NCBI GenBank assembly: GCA_964603725.1
Contig: CAZRWW010000013.1
Span: 21,872 to 85,871 of the forward strand
Reading direction: 5' to 3'
Length of the DNA stretch: 64,000 nt
Origin: CAZDKK01 sp964603725
GTDB taxonomy: Bacteria; Eisenbacteria; RBG-16-71-46; CAIMUX01; WJJG01
The stretch's first letter is position 1; every line of letters begins with the position of its first letter. Position numbers and translations under genes: made by a program. Below, piece after piece: positions 52,312-61,488 of the stretch. The notes beneath the pieces are model-generated. The model was given only the letters and a program-made list of their open reading frames with translations. It was not told the origin of the DNA and ran no database searches.

Positions 52312-52332
52312 AAGGGAACCGGCGGCTAGAAT
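52303..52332 (+). promoter_or_regulatory. promoter of the HTH-WCX gene, with its -35 inside the last repeat copy
   Basis: TTGCCG (52303-52308), 18-nt spacer, -10 TAGAAT (52327-52332). The -35 arises from the diverged last copy of the 23-bp minisatellite. The gene starts about 60 nt downstream. Confidence 0.5.
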
Positions 52333-52392
52333 AGCCCATCGCCGCCGGGCAGGCGAACCGAACACTTCGCAAGGTCGGGACGGAGCCATGGA

Positions 52393-53163
52393 ATGACCCG
52401 TGCGCAAGCTCAGCTGCGGCGTCTCTACTGGATCGACGCCGCGCTCCAGCGGGGGGAGTTCCCGAACGCCCCCGATTTGGCCCGCGATCTGGGCGTCTCG
52501 CGCGCCACCGTGCATCAGGATGTGCGAGTGCTGCGCGAGACCTATCGGGCACCCTTGACCTTCGACCCGACCAAGGGGGGCTACGGCTACGGCCACCCCT
52601 TCCGTCCCGAATTGCCCCAGCTCCCGGCCGAGGAGGCGATCGAGCTGGCCAGGGCGATCCTTCGCCGGGGGCAGCTCGCCGACAGCGCATTGGGCGACTC
52701 CCTGCACCGGCTACGTGCGGCGCTGGGAAGCCTGCTGCCGGGCGGCGATGGGCCCTCAGCGGGGAAGGCGGCTGTCGCCGCCGGGGACGCGCTCCCTGAA
52801 CCTGCGACACCCGGCAAGGCGGCCACGGGAGTCGCCGTCCGAACGCGGCGGGTCACCTCCGATCGCGCTGGCGGGGGGCGGGGCGACGAGGTTTCGATGC
52901 TGGTGCGCTTCGATCCGGCCGCGACGCGCGCCGTGCTCGACAGTGGGTTCTTCGCTCCCCGCGACGTCCAGCTCCTGACCAACGGTGGCTTCGAGGCGAC
53001 GGTCACGACGTCCGACCCGGACGCCTTCCTGCTGAGCCTGGTGCAATGGGCGCCGCACTTCGCGATCGCCGCTCCGCCCTGGGCCAGGCGGCGCCTGCCG
53101 CAGCTACTCAGGCGCCTCATCCGGCAGCTTGAAGCTCGCAAGACGAAACGCCGCAAGCGCTAA
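52393..53163 (+). CDS. HTH transcriptional regulator with WCX domain, WYL not evident
   Basis: A 256-residue protein. Residues about 8-62 are a winged HTH of the YafY/PafC type (A-R-D-L-G-V-S-R-A-T-V-H-Q-D-V-R-V-L). A helical segment follows (E-E-A-I-E-L-A-R-A-I-L), then a Gly/Ala/Pro-rich linker, and a C-terminal WCX-like domain (about residues 165-245; M-L-V-R-F-D-P-A-A-T, F-L-L-S-L-V-Q-W-A-P-H-F-A-I-A-A-P-P-W). The WYL core usually between them is absent or too diverged to see. It ends in a basic K-T-K-R-R-K-R. A GGAG is 7 nt upstream. It may regulate its divergent neighbour. Confidence 0.7.
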   Translation: MTRAQAQLRRLYWIDAALQRGEFPNAPDLARDLGVSRATVHQDVRVLRETYRAPLTFDPTKGGYGYGHPFRPELPQLPAEEAIELARAILRRGQLADSALGDSLHRLRAALGSLLPGGDGPSAGKAAVAAGDALPEPATPGKAATGVAVRTRRVTSDRAGGGRGDEVSMLVRFDPAATRAVLDSGFFAPRDVQLLTNGGFEATVTTSDPDAFLLSLVQWAPHFAIAAPPWARRRLPQLLRRLIRQLEARKTKRRKR

Positions 53164-53394
53164 CTACTCCAATCTCACCCCGCTCCTCATCCCACGTCTA
53201 GGCCCGGCTCGCCGGCTCGGCCGCGCGCTGGCGAGTGCCGCCCCCCACGCCTCGGTCCGCCCGCCGCGGGTTCTGGGCGGCGGCGGTGGACGGCCGAAGC
53301 AATCGGGCTCAAGTCCCAGCGGGCAAGAGCCGATGAACAGAGAGAACGGTCCGAGCGGACCTCTTGAAAGATGATGCTTCCTCCTAGCGCCGGG

Positions 53395-53430
53395 AAGCCC
53401 GTGGGAAAGAAGACCCACGGGCTTTTCGTT
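53395..53430 (+). terminator. intrinsic terminator after the HTH-WCX gene
   Basis: AGCCCGTGGG (53396-53405) and its complement (53414-53423) form a 10-11-bp stem with an 8-nt loop, followed by TTTTCGTTT. The 230 nt between the gene's stop and this hairpin contain two more hairpin-like stems (GGTCC-GAGC-GGACC and GGCTC...GAGCC) and no ORF of interest. Confidence 0.8.
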
Positions 53431-53455
53431 TCTGCGGCGCGCGACGAACCCGCGT

Positions 53456-54526
53456 TCACTCTTCGGGGTGGGACCGGCCGGGCGCGATCCGCACGCTCCC
53501 GCCCGCTTCGATCTCGACGCCCCCCCCCAGGAAGCGCGCGATCGTGTCGGCGTTGGTGCGCAAGTGGCCCGTGGGGCGGTCGGTGCGAAACTCGAGCTCC
53601 ACGCCCGCCAGGATCGCCGGCACGAGAACCTGGTCCGCGAGGCGCGCATCGAGGCTCCCATCGCTCTCCAGAAAGCGAAGCGCCTCCTGCGCGGCCTCGT
53701 GCGCCACGCGCTCGGCCGGCTTGCCGGGCTCGCCCAGGCCCGTGAAGCCGCCGGCGATGCACTCGCCCTCGGCCGCACCGGCCCCGGGCGCCGCTGAAAT
53801 GAAGATGAAGATGTAAGTGCCGGCGGGCCCCTGGGCCTCGATGAGTCGCTCCTCGCAGGTCCAGCGGCGCTCGGCGAGCAGCCCGGCTGCGGTTCGCAGC
53901 ATGCGCTCGCCGATCCCGCGCGGCAAAGTCGACACGAGCGCGGTGGCTCGCACGGCGATCCGCTCGCGCGGTGGCCGGCGGAGCGCAAGCCGCGCCGGCG
54001 CCGCTCGGGCCCCTCCGCCCCCGGTTGTCACCTCGATGCGGCCTCCGCCGCGTGGATAGAACCCCGGACGCTCGAGCCGCGCCTGGACCGCGTATCCCAG
54101 CTTGGCGAGCACCGGCAGCAGGACCTCGGCGGTGTGCTCGAACGGCGGCGACCACGCAACGTGCGTGCCGCCGTCGATGCGCAGACGCGCGGGGCCGGGG
54201 GCATGCGCCAGGGGCATGAGGGCGGCCTGCGCCACCAGCGTCGTGGCGCCCGCCGTCCCCACCGCCGCCTCGTAGCTCCCCGCGGCGATGGCGCCCGGCG
54301 TGAAGCGCAGCTCCCGCGAGCCCAGGCTCGCGCCCGCGACGGACGCGCCGCTGATGCGCGCCACGGTGGCGACCGCCGCCAGGTGCTGCGCCTTCAGCCC
54401 CGGTTGCCGGCGGTTGGCGCGGATGTTCGTGATCGTGAAGGGACGCCCGAGGCACGCCGAGAGCGCCAGCGCGGTGCGCAGCACCTGGCCCCCGCCCTCG
54501 CCGGAGCGACCGTCGATGTGGACCAT
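53456..54526 (-). CDS. rtcA: RNA 3'-terminal phosphate cyclase
   Basis: A 356-residue RtcA enzyme that converts an RNA 3'-phosphate to a 2',3'-cyclic phosphate with ATP. The N-terminus reads I-D-G-R-S-G-E-G-G-G-Q-V-L-R-T, followed by R-A-N-R-R-Q-P-G-L-K-A-Q-H, both signature segments. F-Y-P-R-G-G-G and L-A-D-Q-V-L-V-P follow. The adenylylated histidine is expected in G-H-L-R-T-N (about His321), present here. I use the ATG at 54526, with GGGAGG closely upstream; a GTG at 54550 is an alternative. RtcB and the RtcR regulator are not in the window. Confidence 0.93.
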   Translation of the reverse strand: MVHIDGRSGEGGGQVLRTALALSACLGRPFTITNIRANRRQPGLKAQHLAAVATVARISGASVAGASLGSRELRFTPGAIAAGSYEAAVGTAGATTLVAQAALMPLAHAPGPARLRIDGGTHVAWSPPFEHTAEVLLPVLAKLGYAVQARLERPGFYPRGGGRIEVTTGGGGARAAPARLALRRPPRERIAVRATALVSTLPRGIGERMLRTAAGLLAERRWTCEERLIEAQGPAGTYIFIFISAAPGAGAAEGECIAGGFTGLGEPGKPAERVAHEAAQEALRFLESDGSLDARLADQVLVPAILAGVELEFRTDRPTGHLRTNADTIARFLGGGVEIEAGGSVRIAPGRSHPEE

Positions 54527-54703
54527 GCCGCCTCCCAGCCCGGACCTCACGGCGCGGATGGTGGTAAGACGCCGGCGAGGCTATCATGGCCGGCGGATGC
54601 GATCCACGGGCGCGAAGGAACTCGAGGCGGGCCGCTGATTCGCGGCCGGCCTGAGGACCACGCGTCGGGTACGAACGCCGGGGCTCGGGGAGGATGCCGG
54701 AGC

Positions 54704-56767
54704 TTGATTCAGCGCAGGCACACGCGGCCCGTGCGGGTCGGCCGGGTGGTGATCGGCGGAGGCGCGCCCATCGCGATCCAGTCGATGACCACCACCACGC
54801 CCGCGGACCTGCCGGGCAGCCTCGCGCAGATCAGCGCGCTATGGGCCGCGGGGTGCCAGATTGTGCGCCTGGCCGTGCCGTCGCTCGAGGCGGCGCGGGC
54901 GCTGGGCATCTTGCGCATGGCGATGCGCGAGGGCGGCCTCGACGTGCCGCTCGCCGCCGATGTGCACTTCAACCCGCGCGCTGCCTATGAGGCCGCGCGG
55001 CATGTCGAGAAGGTGCGCATCAACCCCGGCAACTTCGCACCTTCCCCGGAGGAAGGGCGCCGGCGCCTGTTGCCCCTGCTCGATCTTCTGCGCGAGCGCG
55101 GGGCGGCCTTGCGCGTCGGCGTCAACCACGGCTCGCTCGCCCCTCACATCTCGGCCGCCTACGGCCACGGACCGCGCGGCATGGTCGCCTCCGCGCTCGA
55201 ATACCTGCGCTTCTGCCGCGACGCGGGCTTCGAGCAGCTCGTCGTCGCCCTCAAGGCCTCGAACCCGGCGGTCATGCTGGCCGCCAATCGCCTGTTGGCC
55301 GAATCCCTGCGCGCCGAGCAGATGGACTACCCGATCCACCTCGGCGTCACCGAGGCCGGCGCCAGCGAAGAGGGAGTGCTGCGCAGCGCGCTCGGCATCG
55401 GCGCCCTCCTGCTGGAGGGCATCGGCGACACGATCCGCGTGAGTCTGACCGGCGATCCCGTGCCTGAGATCGAAGCGTGCCGGCGCATCCTGCGCGCGGT
55501 AGAGGACGAGGGCGGCGTGGGCTCCGTGGCCGGCCCGCCCGCGGGCGCGGCCGAGAGCGCCTGCGCGGGCACTGCCGGGACGGCGCCGGCCGCGGCCGAA
55601 GTGCGGTGGGGTGAGCTGGCCGTGGGAGGCTCGCAGCCCCCGCGAGTGGAGCTGGCGCTGGACCTCGCGCCGCGCGAGCGTACCGAGCTGGACGCTGGCG
55701 ACGGTTGCCGGGCGGCGCAGGCGGTGCCCGGACGCGCGGCCGCGAGGCCTCACGACGGGGCCGAGTGGCCGCTCGCCCACCGGGTCGAGTCGCTGCTCGT
55801 TCGCGGAATGGGCTCGCTGCTCGTTCGCGGCGCAGATCGCGACGCGGTCGCGACGGATGGATCTGACGACTCGGCGGCGCCCGCGCCGCCCATCTGGCTG
55901 GCCGTGACGCCGGTGGCGCTGGCCGCCGTTCCCGGCGAGGCCCTGGCCAGCGTGACCGGGCTGCACATCCTCGCGGCGATGCGCGAGCCCGCGCCCAAGG
56001 CCCTGACCGCGGACCTCGCCGACCTCGCGCGCCGGCGGCCGGGACTGCTCCTGCGCTGGGAGCTGGCGCTGCCGGAAGGGGCCGCGCCGGCGACCGACCT
56101 CGACGCCGTCCGTGCCGGTGCGGTCGCCCGCGCCCGACGGCTGTCGGACGCGACCCGCGCGGCGGGCCTGGCGTCGCCCGGCTTCGTGCTCGGCGGAGAC
56201 GGTCCGGGGCGGCCGGGCCTGGCCCGCGCTCTCGCCCATGCCTTCGCCTGCGTCCATGACCCGCAGCCCGGCGCCCAGCCGGAGCGCGCGGCGCGGCCCG
56301 TGCTGGGCGCGTGGCTGCCGGCTGACCCCGTGCGCGCGTCGGTCGCGCTCGGCCCGCTGCTGTTGGACGGCTTGCTCGATGTGGTGATCGCCGGCGACGA
56401 CGGCCCCGGCTTGCGGGGCGCCTACGATCTCCTGCAGGTCGCGCGCCGGCGCATGGTGCGCGCCGATTTCATCTCCTGCCCCGGGTGCGGTCGCCTCGCC
56501 TATGACATCGAGAGCGCCCTGCGGCGCCTGAAAGCGCGCTGCGGGCACCTGGCGGGCGTCAAGATCGCCGTCATGGGCTGCGCCGTGAACGGGCCTGGGG
56601 AGATGGCGGACGCCGACGTCGGCTACGTCGGCTCGGCGGCGGGCAAGGTCGATGTCTACGCCGGCCGCGAGCGCGTGGGGCGCGGGCTCGACGCGGAGCA
56701 AGCCGAGGCCCTGCTGGTCGAGCTGCTCAAGGCGCGCGGGCTGTGGCGGGAGCCGCCGCGCGAATAG
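54704..56767 (+). CDS. ispG: 4-hydroxy-3-methylbut-2-en-1-yl diphosphate synthase, large-insert type
   Basis: A 687-residue enzyme of the non-mevalonate isoprenoid pathway. The TTG start gives I-Q-R-R-H-T-R-P-V-R-V-G, the usual IspG start. A TIM-barrel part with G-G-G-A-P-I-A-I-Q-S-M-T-T-T-T and N-P-G-N-F extends to about residue 290. A large, Ala/Arg/Pro-rich insert follows (about 290-580). The C-terminal [4Fe-4S] module has S-C-P-G-C-G (Cys592, Cys595), G-C-A-V-N-G-P-G-E (Cys626 and the catalytic-site Glu). The insert places it with the IspG of Bacteroidetes, Chlamydia and plants rather than E. coli. Confidence 0.92.
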   Translation: MIQRRHTRPVRVGRVVIGGGAPIAIQSMTTTTPADLPGSLAQISALWAAGCQIVRLAVPSLEAARALGILRMAMREGGLDVPLAADVHFNPRAAYEAARHVEKVRINPGNFAPSPEEGRRRLLPLLDLLRERGAALRVGVNHGSLAPHISAAYGHGPRGMVASALEYLRFCRDAGFEQLVVALKASNPAVMLAANRLLAESLRAEQMDYPIHLGVTEAGASEEGVLRSALGIGALLLEGIGDTIRVSLTGDPVPEIEACRRILRAVEDEGGVGSVAGPPAGAAESACAGTAGTAPAAAEVRWGELAVGGSQPPRVELALDLAPRERTELDAGDGCRAAQAVPGRAAARPHDGAEWPLAHRVESLLVRGMGSLLVRGADRDAVATDGSDDSAAPAPPIWLAVTPVALAAVPGEALASVTGLHILAAMREPAPKALTADLADLARRRPGLLLRWELALPEGAAPATDLDAVRAGAVARARRLSDATRAAGLASPGFVLGGDGPGRPGLARALAHAFACVHDPQPGAQPERAARPVLGAWLPADPVRASVALGPLLLDGLLDVVIAGDDGPGLRGAYDLLQVARRRMVRADFISCPGCGRLAYDIESALRRLKARCGHLAGVKIAVMGCAVNGPGEMADADVGYVGSAAGKVDVYAGRERVGRGLDAEQAEALLVELLKARGLWREPPRE

Positions 56768-56788
56768 CGCCGGGCCGACCCCGCCGTC

Positions 56789-58417
56789 TCAGCGCACGAT
56801 GCAGACCGCCGTCCGGCGGGCCGTTCCCTCGCTCGTCAACTCGAGCAGATAGCCACCGCTGGGCAAGAGCCGGCCGGAGGCATCGCGCCCATCCCAGCGC
56901 AGTTCGCCGGCGGCGCCCTCCTGCGCCTCCAGCGGGCGCGCCGCCACGAGACGGCCGCCGACGTCGTACACCCGCAAGCCCCCCCCACCGGCTGCGCGCG
57001 CCGCGCGAGGCGCATCCCAGGCCAGGCGCACGGCGCCGTTGCCGAGCAGCACCGACGGCGTGACGCGCATCGCCAGAGCCGCGGGCGCGGCGCGGTGGGC
57101 TGCGGCGGGTGCGCCAGGAGCGGAGGGCACCGTGGCGGGTGCGAGGGTCGTGAGCAGCGTCTCGAGAGCGTCGAAGCGCCCCGTGCCGAGCTTGCCGATG
57201 TAGGGCAGGTTACCTGGGATGCCGTAGATGTCGATCACTCCGCGCCCGACCTGCACGTACAGGTCATCCCACGGGATCCCCGGCACCATGGCTTGGATGA
57301 GCGCGCATTGCCCGGCGATGAAGGGTGTCGCGAAGGAAGTGCCGGCGCCGATTGCATAGGCTCCGTCGCAGTAAGGAGCGAGAATGCCGACACCGGGCGC
57401 CGAGACGGCCACCCGGGCGTGATAGCTCGAGAACTCGGCCTTGACGTCGGCTGAATCGAGCGCCGCCACCATGAGCACTTTGACATCGCTGGCTGGGTAG
57501 TAGAGCAGGCTGTCCGAGCCGAGGTTGCCCGCCGCGCCGACCATCGCCGTGGCATGCAGCCGGGCCTGGGCGAGCTCATGGGCGATGATGCCCGAGCGGT
57601 CGGTGAGACCGAGGCTCAGGTTGATGACATCCGCCCCCATCTCGGTGGCATAGCGAATGCCTTTGGCCAGCGTGAACGTGGTTCCGCGGCCCTCGTCGTC
57701 CAGCACCCGGATGGGCAGGATGCGCGCGCCGGGGGCGACCAGGTGGATGATGCCCGCCACCATGGTGCCGTGGCCCGCACCCTCGTCGACGAACCGATCA
57801 CGGTCGTCGTCGATGCCGTTGCCCGCGTCGGTCGGGTCGTCATCGCCATCCACGAAGTCGTAGCCTCCCGGGGCGATCGCGCCCGCGAGCGCCTCGTGGG
57901 TGGCGAGCACGCCGGTGTCGAGAACAGCGACCAGAACGCCTTCACCGGTGGCGTAGGGATGGACTTCGCGCAAGTGAAGGCGCGCGGTGAGGCCCTGATC
58001 CAGATAGTCCTCGATCGTGCCGCCGACCGCGATGACGATCATCTGGCGCACGCCCTCCGGCGTCTCGTCCCGGAAGGCGTGTTCCACGCAGACGAACGAC
58101 CCCGGATCGGCGCCCATCTGAGCGATGAGGGAGTCCTCAGTGGTTCCCGGCGGCACCCGCAGGAGGTAGTGGGGTGGCAGCGAATCGGCCGTGGTCGTGC
58201 CGTAGGTCGCATTGACCTCCGTGATCGAGGTTCCCGGCGTGAGCTGCACCTGGATGACGCCGGGCACATGGTCGGCCCCGGCGATCCCGGGCGACGCTCC
58301 GAGGACGACGCCGGCCAGCAGGCAGAAGACCGGCATGCGCCGCGCGGGCCCGATTCGAAACGGCCGAGGGAGCGCCCCGCGGCGGCTCGGGCATCTGGGC
58401 AAGGGTTGCGCGATCAT
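56789..58417 (-). CDS. secreted subtilisin-family (S8) serine protease with FlgD-like tail
   Basis: A 542-residue exported protease. A basic N-region precedes a hydrophobic segment (residues about 29-45), then a propeptide-like beta region. The catalytic triad is Asp167 (V-A-V-L-D-T-G-V), His216 (G-H-G-T-M-V-A-G) and Ser361 (G-T-S-F-A-T-P-F-I-A-G), with the oxyanion Asn in G-A-A-G-N. A D-x-D-D-D-P-T-D loop with D-G-D insertion may bind calcium. The last 90 residues are an Ig-like FlgD domain ending in G-G-Y-L-L-E-L. Last gene of the sigma/anti-sigma/CHAT operon, 23 nt behind the CHAT gene. Confidence 0.9.
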   Translation of the reverse strand: MIAQPLPRCPSRRGALPRPFRIGPARRMPVFCLLAGVVLGASPGIAGADHVPGVIQVQLTPGTSITEVNATYGTTTADSLPPHYLLRVPPGTTEDSLIAQMGADPGSFVCVEHAFRDETPEGVRQMIVIAVGGTIEDYLDQGLTARLHLREVHPYATGEGVLVAVLDTGVLATHEALAGAIAPGGYDFVDGDDDPTDAGNGIDDDRDRFVDEGAGHGTMVAGIIHLVAPGARILPIRVLDDEGRGTTFTLAKGIRYATEMGADVINLSLGLTDRSGIIAHELAQARLHATAMVGAAGNLGSDSLLYYPASDVKVLMVAALDSADVKAEFSSYHARVAVSAPGVGILAPYCDGAYAIGAGTSFATPFIAGQCALIQAMVPGIPWDDLYVQVGRGVIDIYGIPGNLPYIGKLGTGRFDALETLLTTLAPATVPSAPGAPAAAHRAAPAALAMRVTPSVLLGNGAVRLAWDAPRAARAAGGGGLRVYDVGGRLVAARPLEAQEGAAGELRWDGRDASGRLLPSGGYLLELTSEGTARRTAVCIVR

Positions 58418-58440
58418 GGCTTCCTCAGCGACCACGTCGG

Positions 58441-61400
58441 TCACCGCCTCCTTCTCTCCTGATTGTACCGCTCTTCCGCGCTGTTCACCAGCGCACGCTG
58501 GGAACATGCCTGCGGTGCCTCTCTGGAGCGCGCGGCCGTCCCGCCTCCGAGAACCGCGAAGGCGGCCCAGTGCCACGGGTGCGGCCTCGTCGCCCGCAGC
58601 GCCAGCATCGCCTGGCGCAGCGCCTCCTCGGGCGCCAGCTCCGCGGCCAACCCGGCGTAGAAACTGTCCATCAGGTCGCCGGTCGCCTGATCTTCGATCG
58701 GCCAGAGACTGGCGACCACCTGGGATGCGCCGGCCTGCAAGAAGCCCCGCGCCAGACCGATCCACTCGTCGCCCGCCGGCGCCGCGCCGCGCCCCGAGGA
58801 ACAAGCCGTGAGGACGACCACCGCGCCCGACAGACGCAGGCTGGCCAGATCGTGCACGAACAGGGGACCGTCGGCGAGGTGGAGGCACGAGAACGCCGGG
58901 TTGTCGGTGCGCAGCTCGCCGTGGGCGGCGATGTGCACGATGCCGGCGCGGGCAGCTTCGCGCGCGAGGGTTGCCCGCGTCGGCGACAGGTCTACCAGCG
59001 TGTCCCACGCCTCTAGCCGTTCGCGCACCCGCTCGACCTCTCGCGCCACCGCCGGCAACTCGGGGGCCGGCAGCGCGGCCAGATAGGCGCGCCGCGGGCG
59101 CGGGCCGCGTCGTCCGGCGATCTCACGCCAGACGCGCCCGCTGGGCGCAAGTCGGATCGGGGTGTGCTCGGCGAGATAGCCGCGTGGACCGCGCAGCGCG
59201 TGCAGCGGAATGCGGTGCAGCGCGCCGTGCGGAGAGATCACCCACCCGAGATCCTCGGAAAGGCCGCGCTCGAGGAGCGGCTGCCACAGCAACCCGTGCA
59301 GCCTGCCCAGGATCTCATCGGTCGCGGCTCGCAGCAGGGCGTCCGCGCCGGCTTCTCCCCCGCTCCGGCCGTCCGCGCCGGCCACTCCGGAGCTGGGACG
59401 AGCCGGCGCCGGCACGGCCTCGCGCGCGGCCAGCGCGCGGCGGGCGCTCGCCAGCGCGGCAGCGGACCACTGGAAGTCGAGTCGCCGCGACAACTGCTCC
59501 AGGTGCCGGGCGAGATCAGGCGCGAGTGGGCACCAGAAGGGTCCGGCCTGAGACACTCCGGCCGCCAGCGCGAAGTCCGGCCCGAGGTGATAACTCAGGA
59601 ATCCCCAGCCGCGCGCGAGCGCGCGGTGCAGGGCGCCCAGGTCCGTGACGGGCGCCAGCGCGCTGGCCGCGGAGCGGCCGCCCCGGGCCTCGCGCTCCGC
59701 GCGCAGGCTGCGCTCATACGCCCGCTCGGCACGCAGCAGATCGCCGCGCAAGGCGCGGGCCCGCGCGCGCTCCTCGGCCGTCCCGAGCTCGAGGCGCGAG
59801 ACGCGCGCGTGGAGCCAGGAGATCTCGCGCCGCTGCGCGTCCGATGCGGCGCGCCCCTTGCCGCCGCGTGCGCTCCAGCGAGCCGGTTCGCGCAGGCGGT
59901 CCCACAGGCTCTGGGCGCGCGCCCGCTCCATCCAGTCGAAAAGCCGCGGCGGCCGCGGGCGCGTCCGGGCGAGCTCGAGGCGCAACAGCCGATCGAAGAG
60001 GTGGGTCTTGTCGCTCAGGAAGGCGATCTTAGAGTCTTCGGTAGGAACCCGCAGGCGCAGCGATTCGAGGCGCCGGACGGCCCGGGCATAGGCCTGCGCC
60101 GCGCGGCGCGGCTGGCCCGACCGTTCCTCCAGCTCGCCGAGCTGCTCCAGCAAGCCGAGCGCCTGGAGCGGGTAGACGCGCCCCGGCACCTTGCGCAGCA
60201 GGTCCTGGACGAAGCGGCGGCGTCGCGCCGGGTCCTCGCGCTCGCCGAGCCGCAGCACAAGCGAACCGGCGGCCGCCTCCCAGCGGACGAGCCCGAGGTC
60301 GCGGAAGACCTCGAAGGCCGCACGCGCCCGCCGTCGAGCCGCGGCCCGGCGGCCGGTGCGGGCGAGCGCCTCGGCCCCGATGTAGGTCATCAGAGCGACG
60401 CGAGCGGGATTGCGCTCCCGCCGGAACAGGCTGGTGGCCGCGCGGACCGGCTCGAGGGCCGCCTCGGGACGGCCCGCGGCCAGGTGCGACACGGCCGACT
60501 GCCCGAGCGCGAGCGCTCGGTCATAAGCCAGCCCGGCGGCCTCGAAGAGCCCTGCGGCCGCGGCGCACATCTCCAGCGCTTCGCCGTGGAGGTTGAGCTG
60601 CTGGTAGACCTCGGCGCGGTTGATCAGGCAGCTCCCGAGAAAGGCCGGGTGATCCGTGTTCTTGAAGTAGGCGGTCGCGGCGCCCAGGTGCTCGAGGGCC
60701 TCATCGAAGTCTCCGCGCAGCGCATGGACATAACCTGAGTTCATCCGCACCTGCGCAAGCAGCAGATCGAAGCCGCGCCGGCGACAATCACGCGCCAAAC
60801 GGTCGAACAGCTCGAGCGCATCGGCCGCGCGATCGAGCTGCGTGAGCGCGACGGCACGATTGACTTCCAGCCCAACCACCGACTCATCGCGCACGCGCAG
60901 CTCGCGGAACAGGTCGCGGGCCTTCTCGTAGGCCGCCAGCGCGTCGGAATAGCGATCGCGCTGGAAGTGGATGCTCCCCACGTTCATCGCCAGCTTGGCC
61001 AGGTAGACCCGATCGCCGGCCTCCGCCAGCAGGGCCTCGGCCTCGCGGGCCGTGGACTCCACTTCGTCCATGCGGCCCAGGAGCGCCAGAACGGTCGTAT
61101 GCGCGGCAAGGAGTTGGCCGCGCAGCGCGCTGGCGCCGGCTTCACGCCAGGCGCTCTGCGCCGCGCGGTAGGCCGCCTCGGCCTGGGAGAGGCGGCCCGA
61201 GAAGAGCAGCGCTTCGGCCATGGTCCGCTGGGCCCAGCCAATGGCCAGCGGGTCCGCTAGCTTCCCCGCGATCGCCGCGGACCGCTCCGCGATGCGCCGC
61301 GCGCGGGCGGCGTCGGCGTGGTAGTGGAGGCTGGCTTCCTGGCGCAAAGCGGCGAGCAGCTCCGCGGGCGGGGCCCCCAGGTCCTCGTTCAGGCGCAGCG

Positions 61401-61482
61401 CGAACTGCGCGTCCTCCAGCGACGCCAGCTCCCGCGCGATCTCGGCTGGATCGCGCGGCGCGTTGGGCTCCGATCGAACCAT
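58441..61482 (-). CDS. TPR-CHAT protease-like protein
   Basis: A 1013-residue protein with no signal peptide. Residues about 30-500 are TPR-type helical repeats (A-E-A-A-Y-R-A-A-Q-S-A-W, A-L-A-A-Y-E-K-A-R-D-L-F, A-L-E-L-F-D-R-L). A basic linker follows, then a C-terminal CHAT (caspase-HetF) domain from about residue 690. The dyad is His854 in H-I-A-A-H-G-E and Cys894 in L-T-A-C-S-S-G, exactly spaced for caspase-fold peptidases, with D-E-W-I-G-L-A-R-G-F-L-Q-A-G-A downstream. CHAT proteins are proteases of signalling and defence pathways. Its TPRs probably sense a partner. Start overlaps the anti-sigma stop region by 6 nt spacing. Confidence 0.92.
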   Translation of the reverse strand: MVRSEPNAPRDPAEIARELASLEDAQFALRLNEDLGAPPAELLAALRQEASLHYHADAARARRIAERSAAIAGKLADPLAIGWAQRTMAEALLFSGRLSQAEAAYRAAQSAWREAGASALRGQLLAAHTTVLALLGRMDEVESTAREAEALLAEAGDRVYLAKLAMNVGSIHFQRDRYSDALAAYEKARDLFRELRVRDESVVGLEVNRAVALTQLDRAADALELFDRLARDCRRRGFDLLLAQVRMNSGYVHALRGDFDEALEHLGAATAYFKNTDHPAFLGSCLINRAEVYQQLNLHGEALEMCAAAAGLFEAAGLAYDRALALGQSAVSHLAAGRPEAALEPVRAATSLFRRERNPARVALMTYIGAEALARTGRRAAARRRARAAFEVFRDLGLVRWEAAAGSLVLRLGEREDPARRRRFVQDLLRKVPGRVYPLQALGLLEQLGELEERSGQPRRAAQAYARAVRRLESLRLRVPTEDSKIAFLSDKTHLFDRLLRLELARTRPRPPRLFDWMERARAQSLWDRLREPARWSARGGKGRAASDAQRREISWLHARVSRLELGTAEERARARALRGDLLRAERAYERSLRAEREARGGRSAASALAPVTDLGALHRALARGWGFLSYHLGPDFALAAGVSQAGPFWCPLAPDLARHLEQLSRRLDFQWSAAALASARRALAAREAVPAPARPSSGVAGADGRSGGEAGADALLRAATDEILGRLHGLLWQPLLERGLSEDLGWVISPHGALHRIPLHALRGPRGYLAEHTPIRLAPSGRVWREIAGRRGPRPRRAYLAALPAPELPAVAREVERVRERLEAWDTLVDLSPTRATLAREAARAGIVHIAAHGELRTDNPAFSCLHLADGPLFVHDLASLRLSGAVVVLTACSSGRGAAPAGDEWIGLARGFLQAGASQVVASLWPIEDQATGDLMDSFYAGLAAELAPEEALRQAMLALRATRPHPWHWAAFAVLGGGTAARSREAPQACSQRALVNSAEERYNQERRRR

Positions 61483-61488
61483 GGGCCT

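Larger units (their letters stand above)
52076..52392. other. divergent intergenic region dominated by a minisatellite
   Basis: About 317 nt between the Omp85-family gene and the HTH-WCX gene. More than half is the 7 x 23-bp repeat; the promoter at 52303-52332 lies at its right end. Confidence 0.6.

Noticed and set aside
53164..53394. Possible riboswitch or small RNA upstream of the plus-strand terminator
   Set aside because: There are small stems, but no promoter and no match to a known riboswitch; it fits the 3' untranslated end of the HTH-WCX mRNA.
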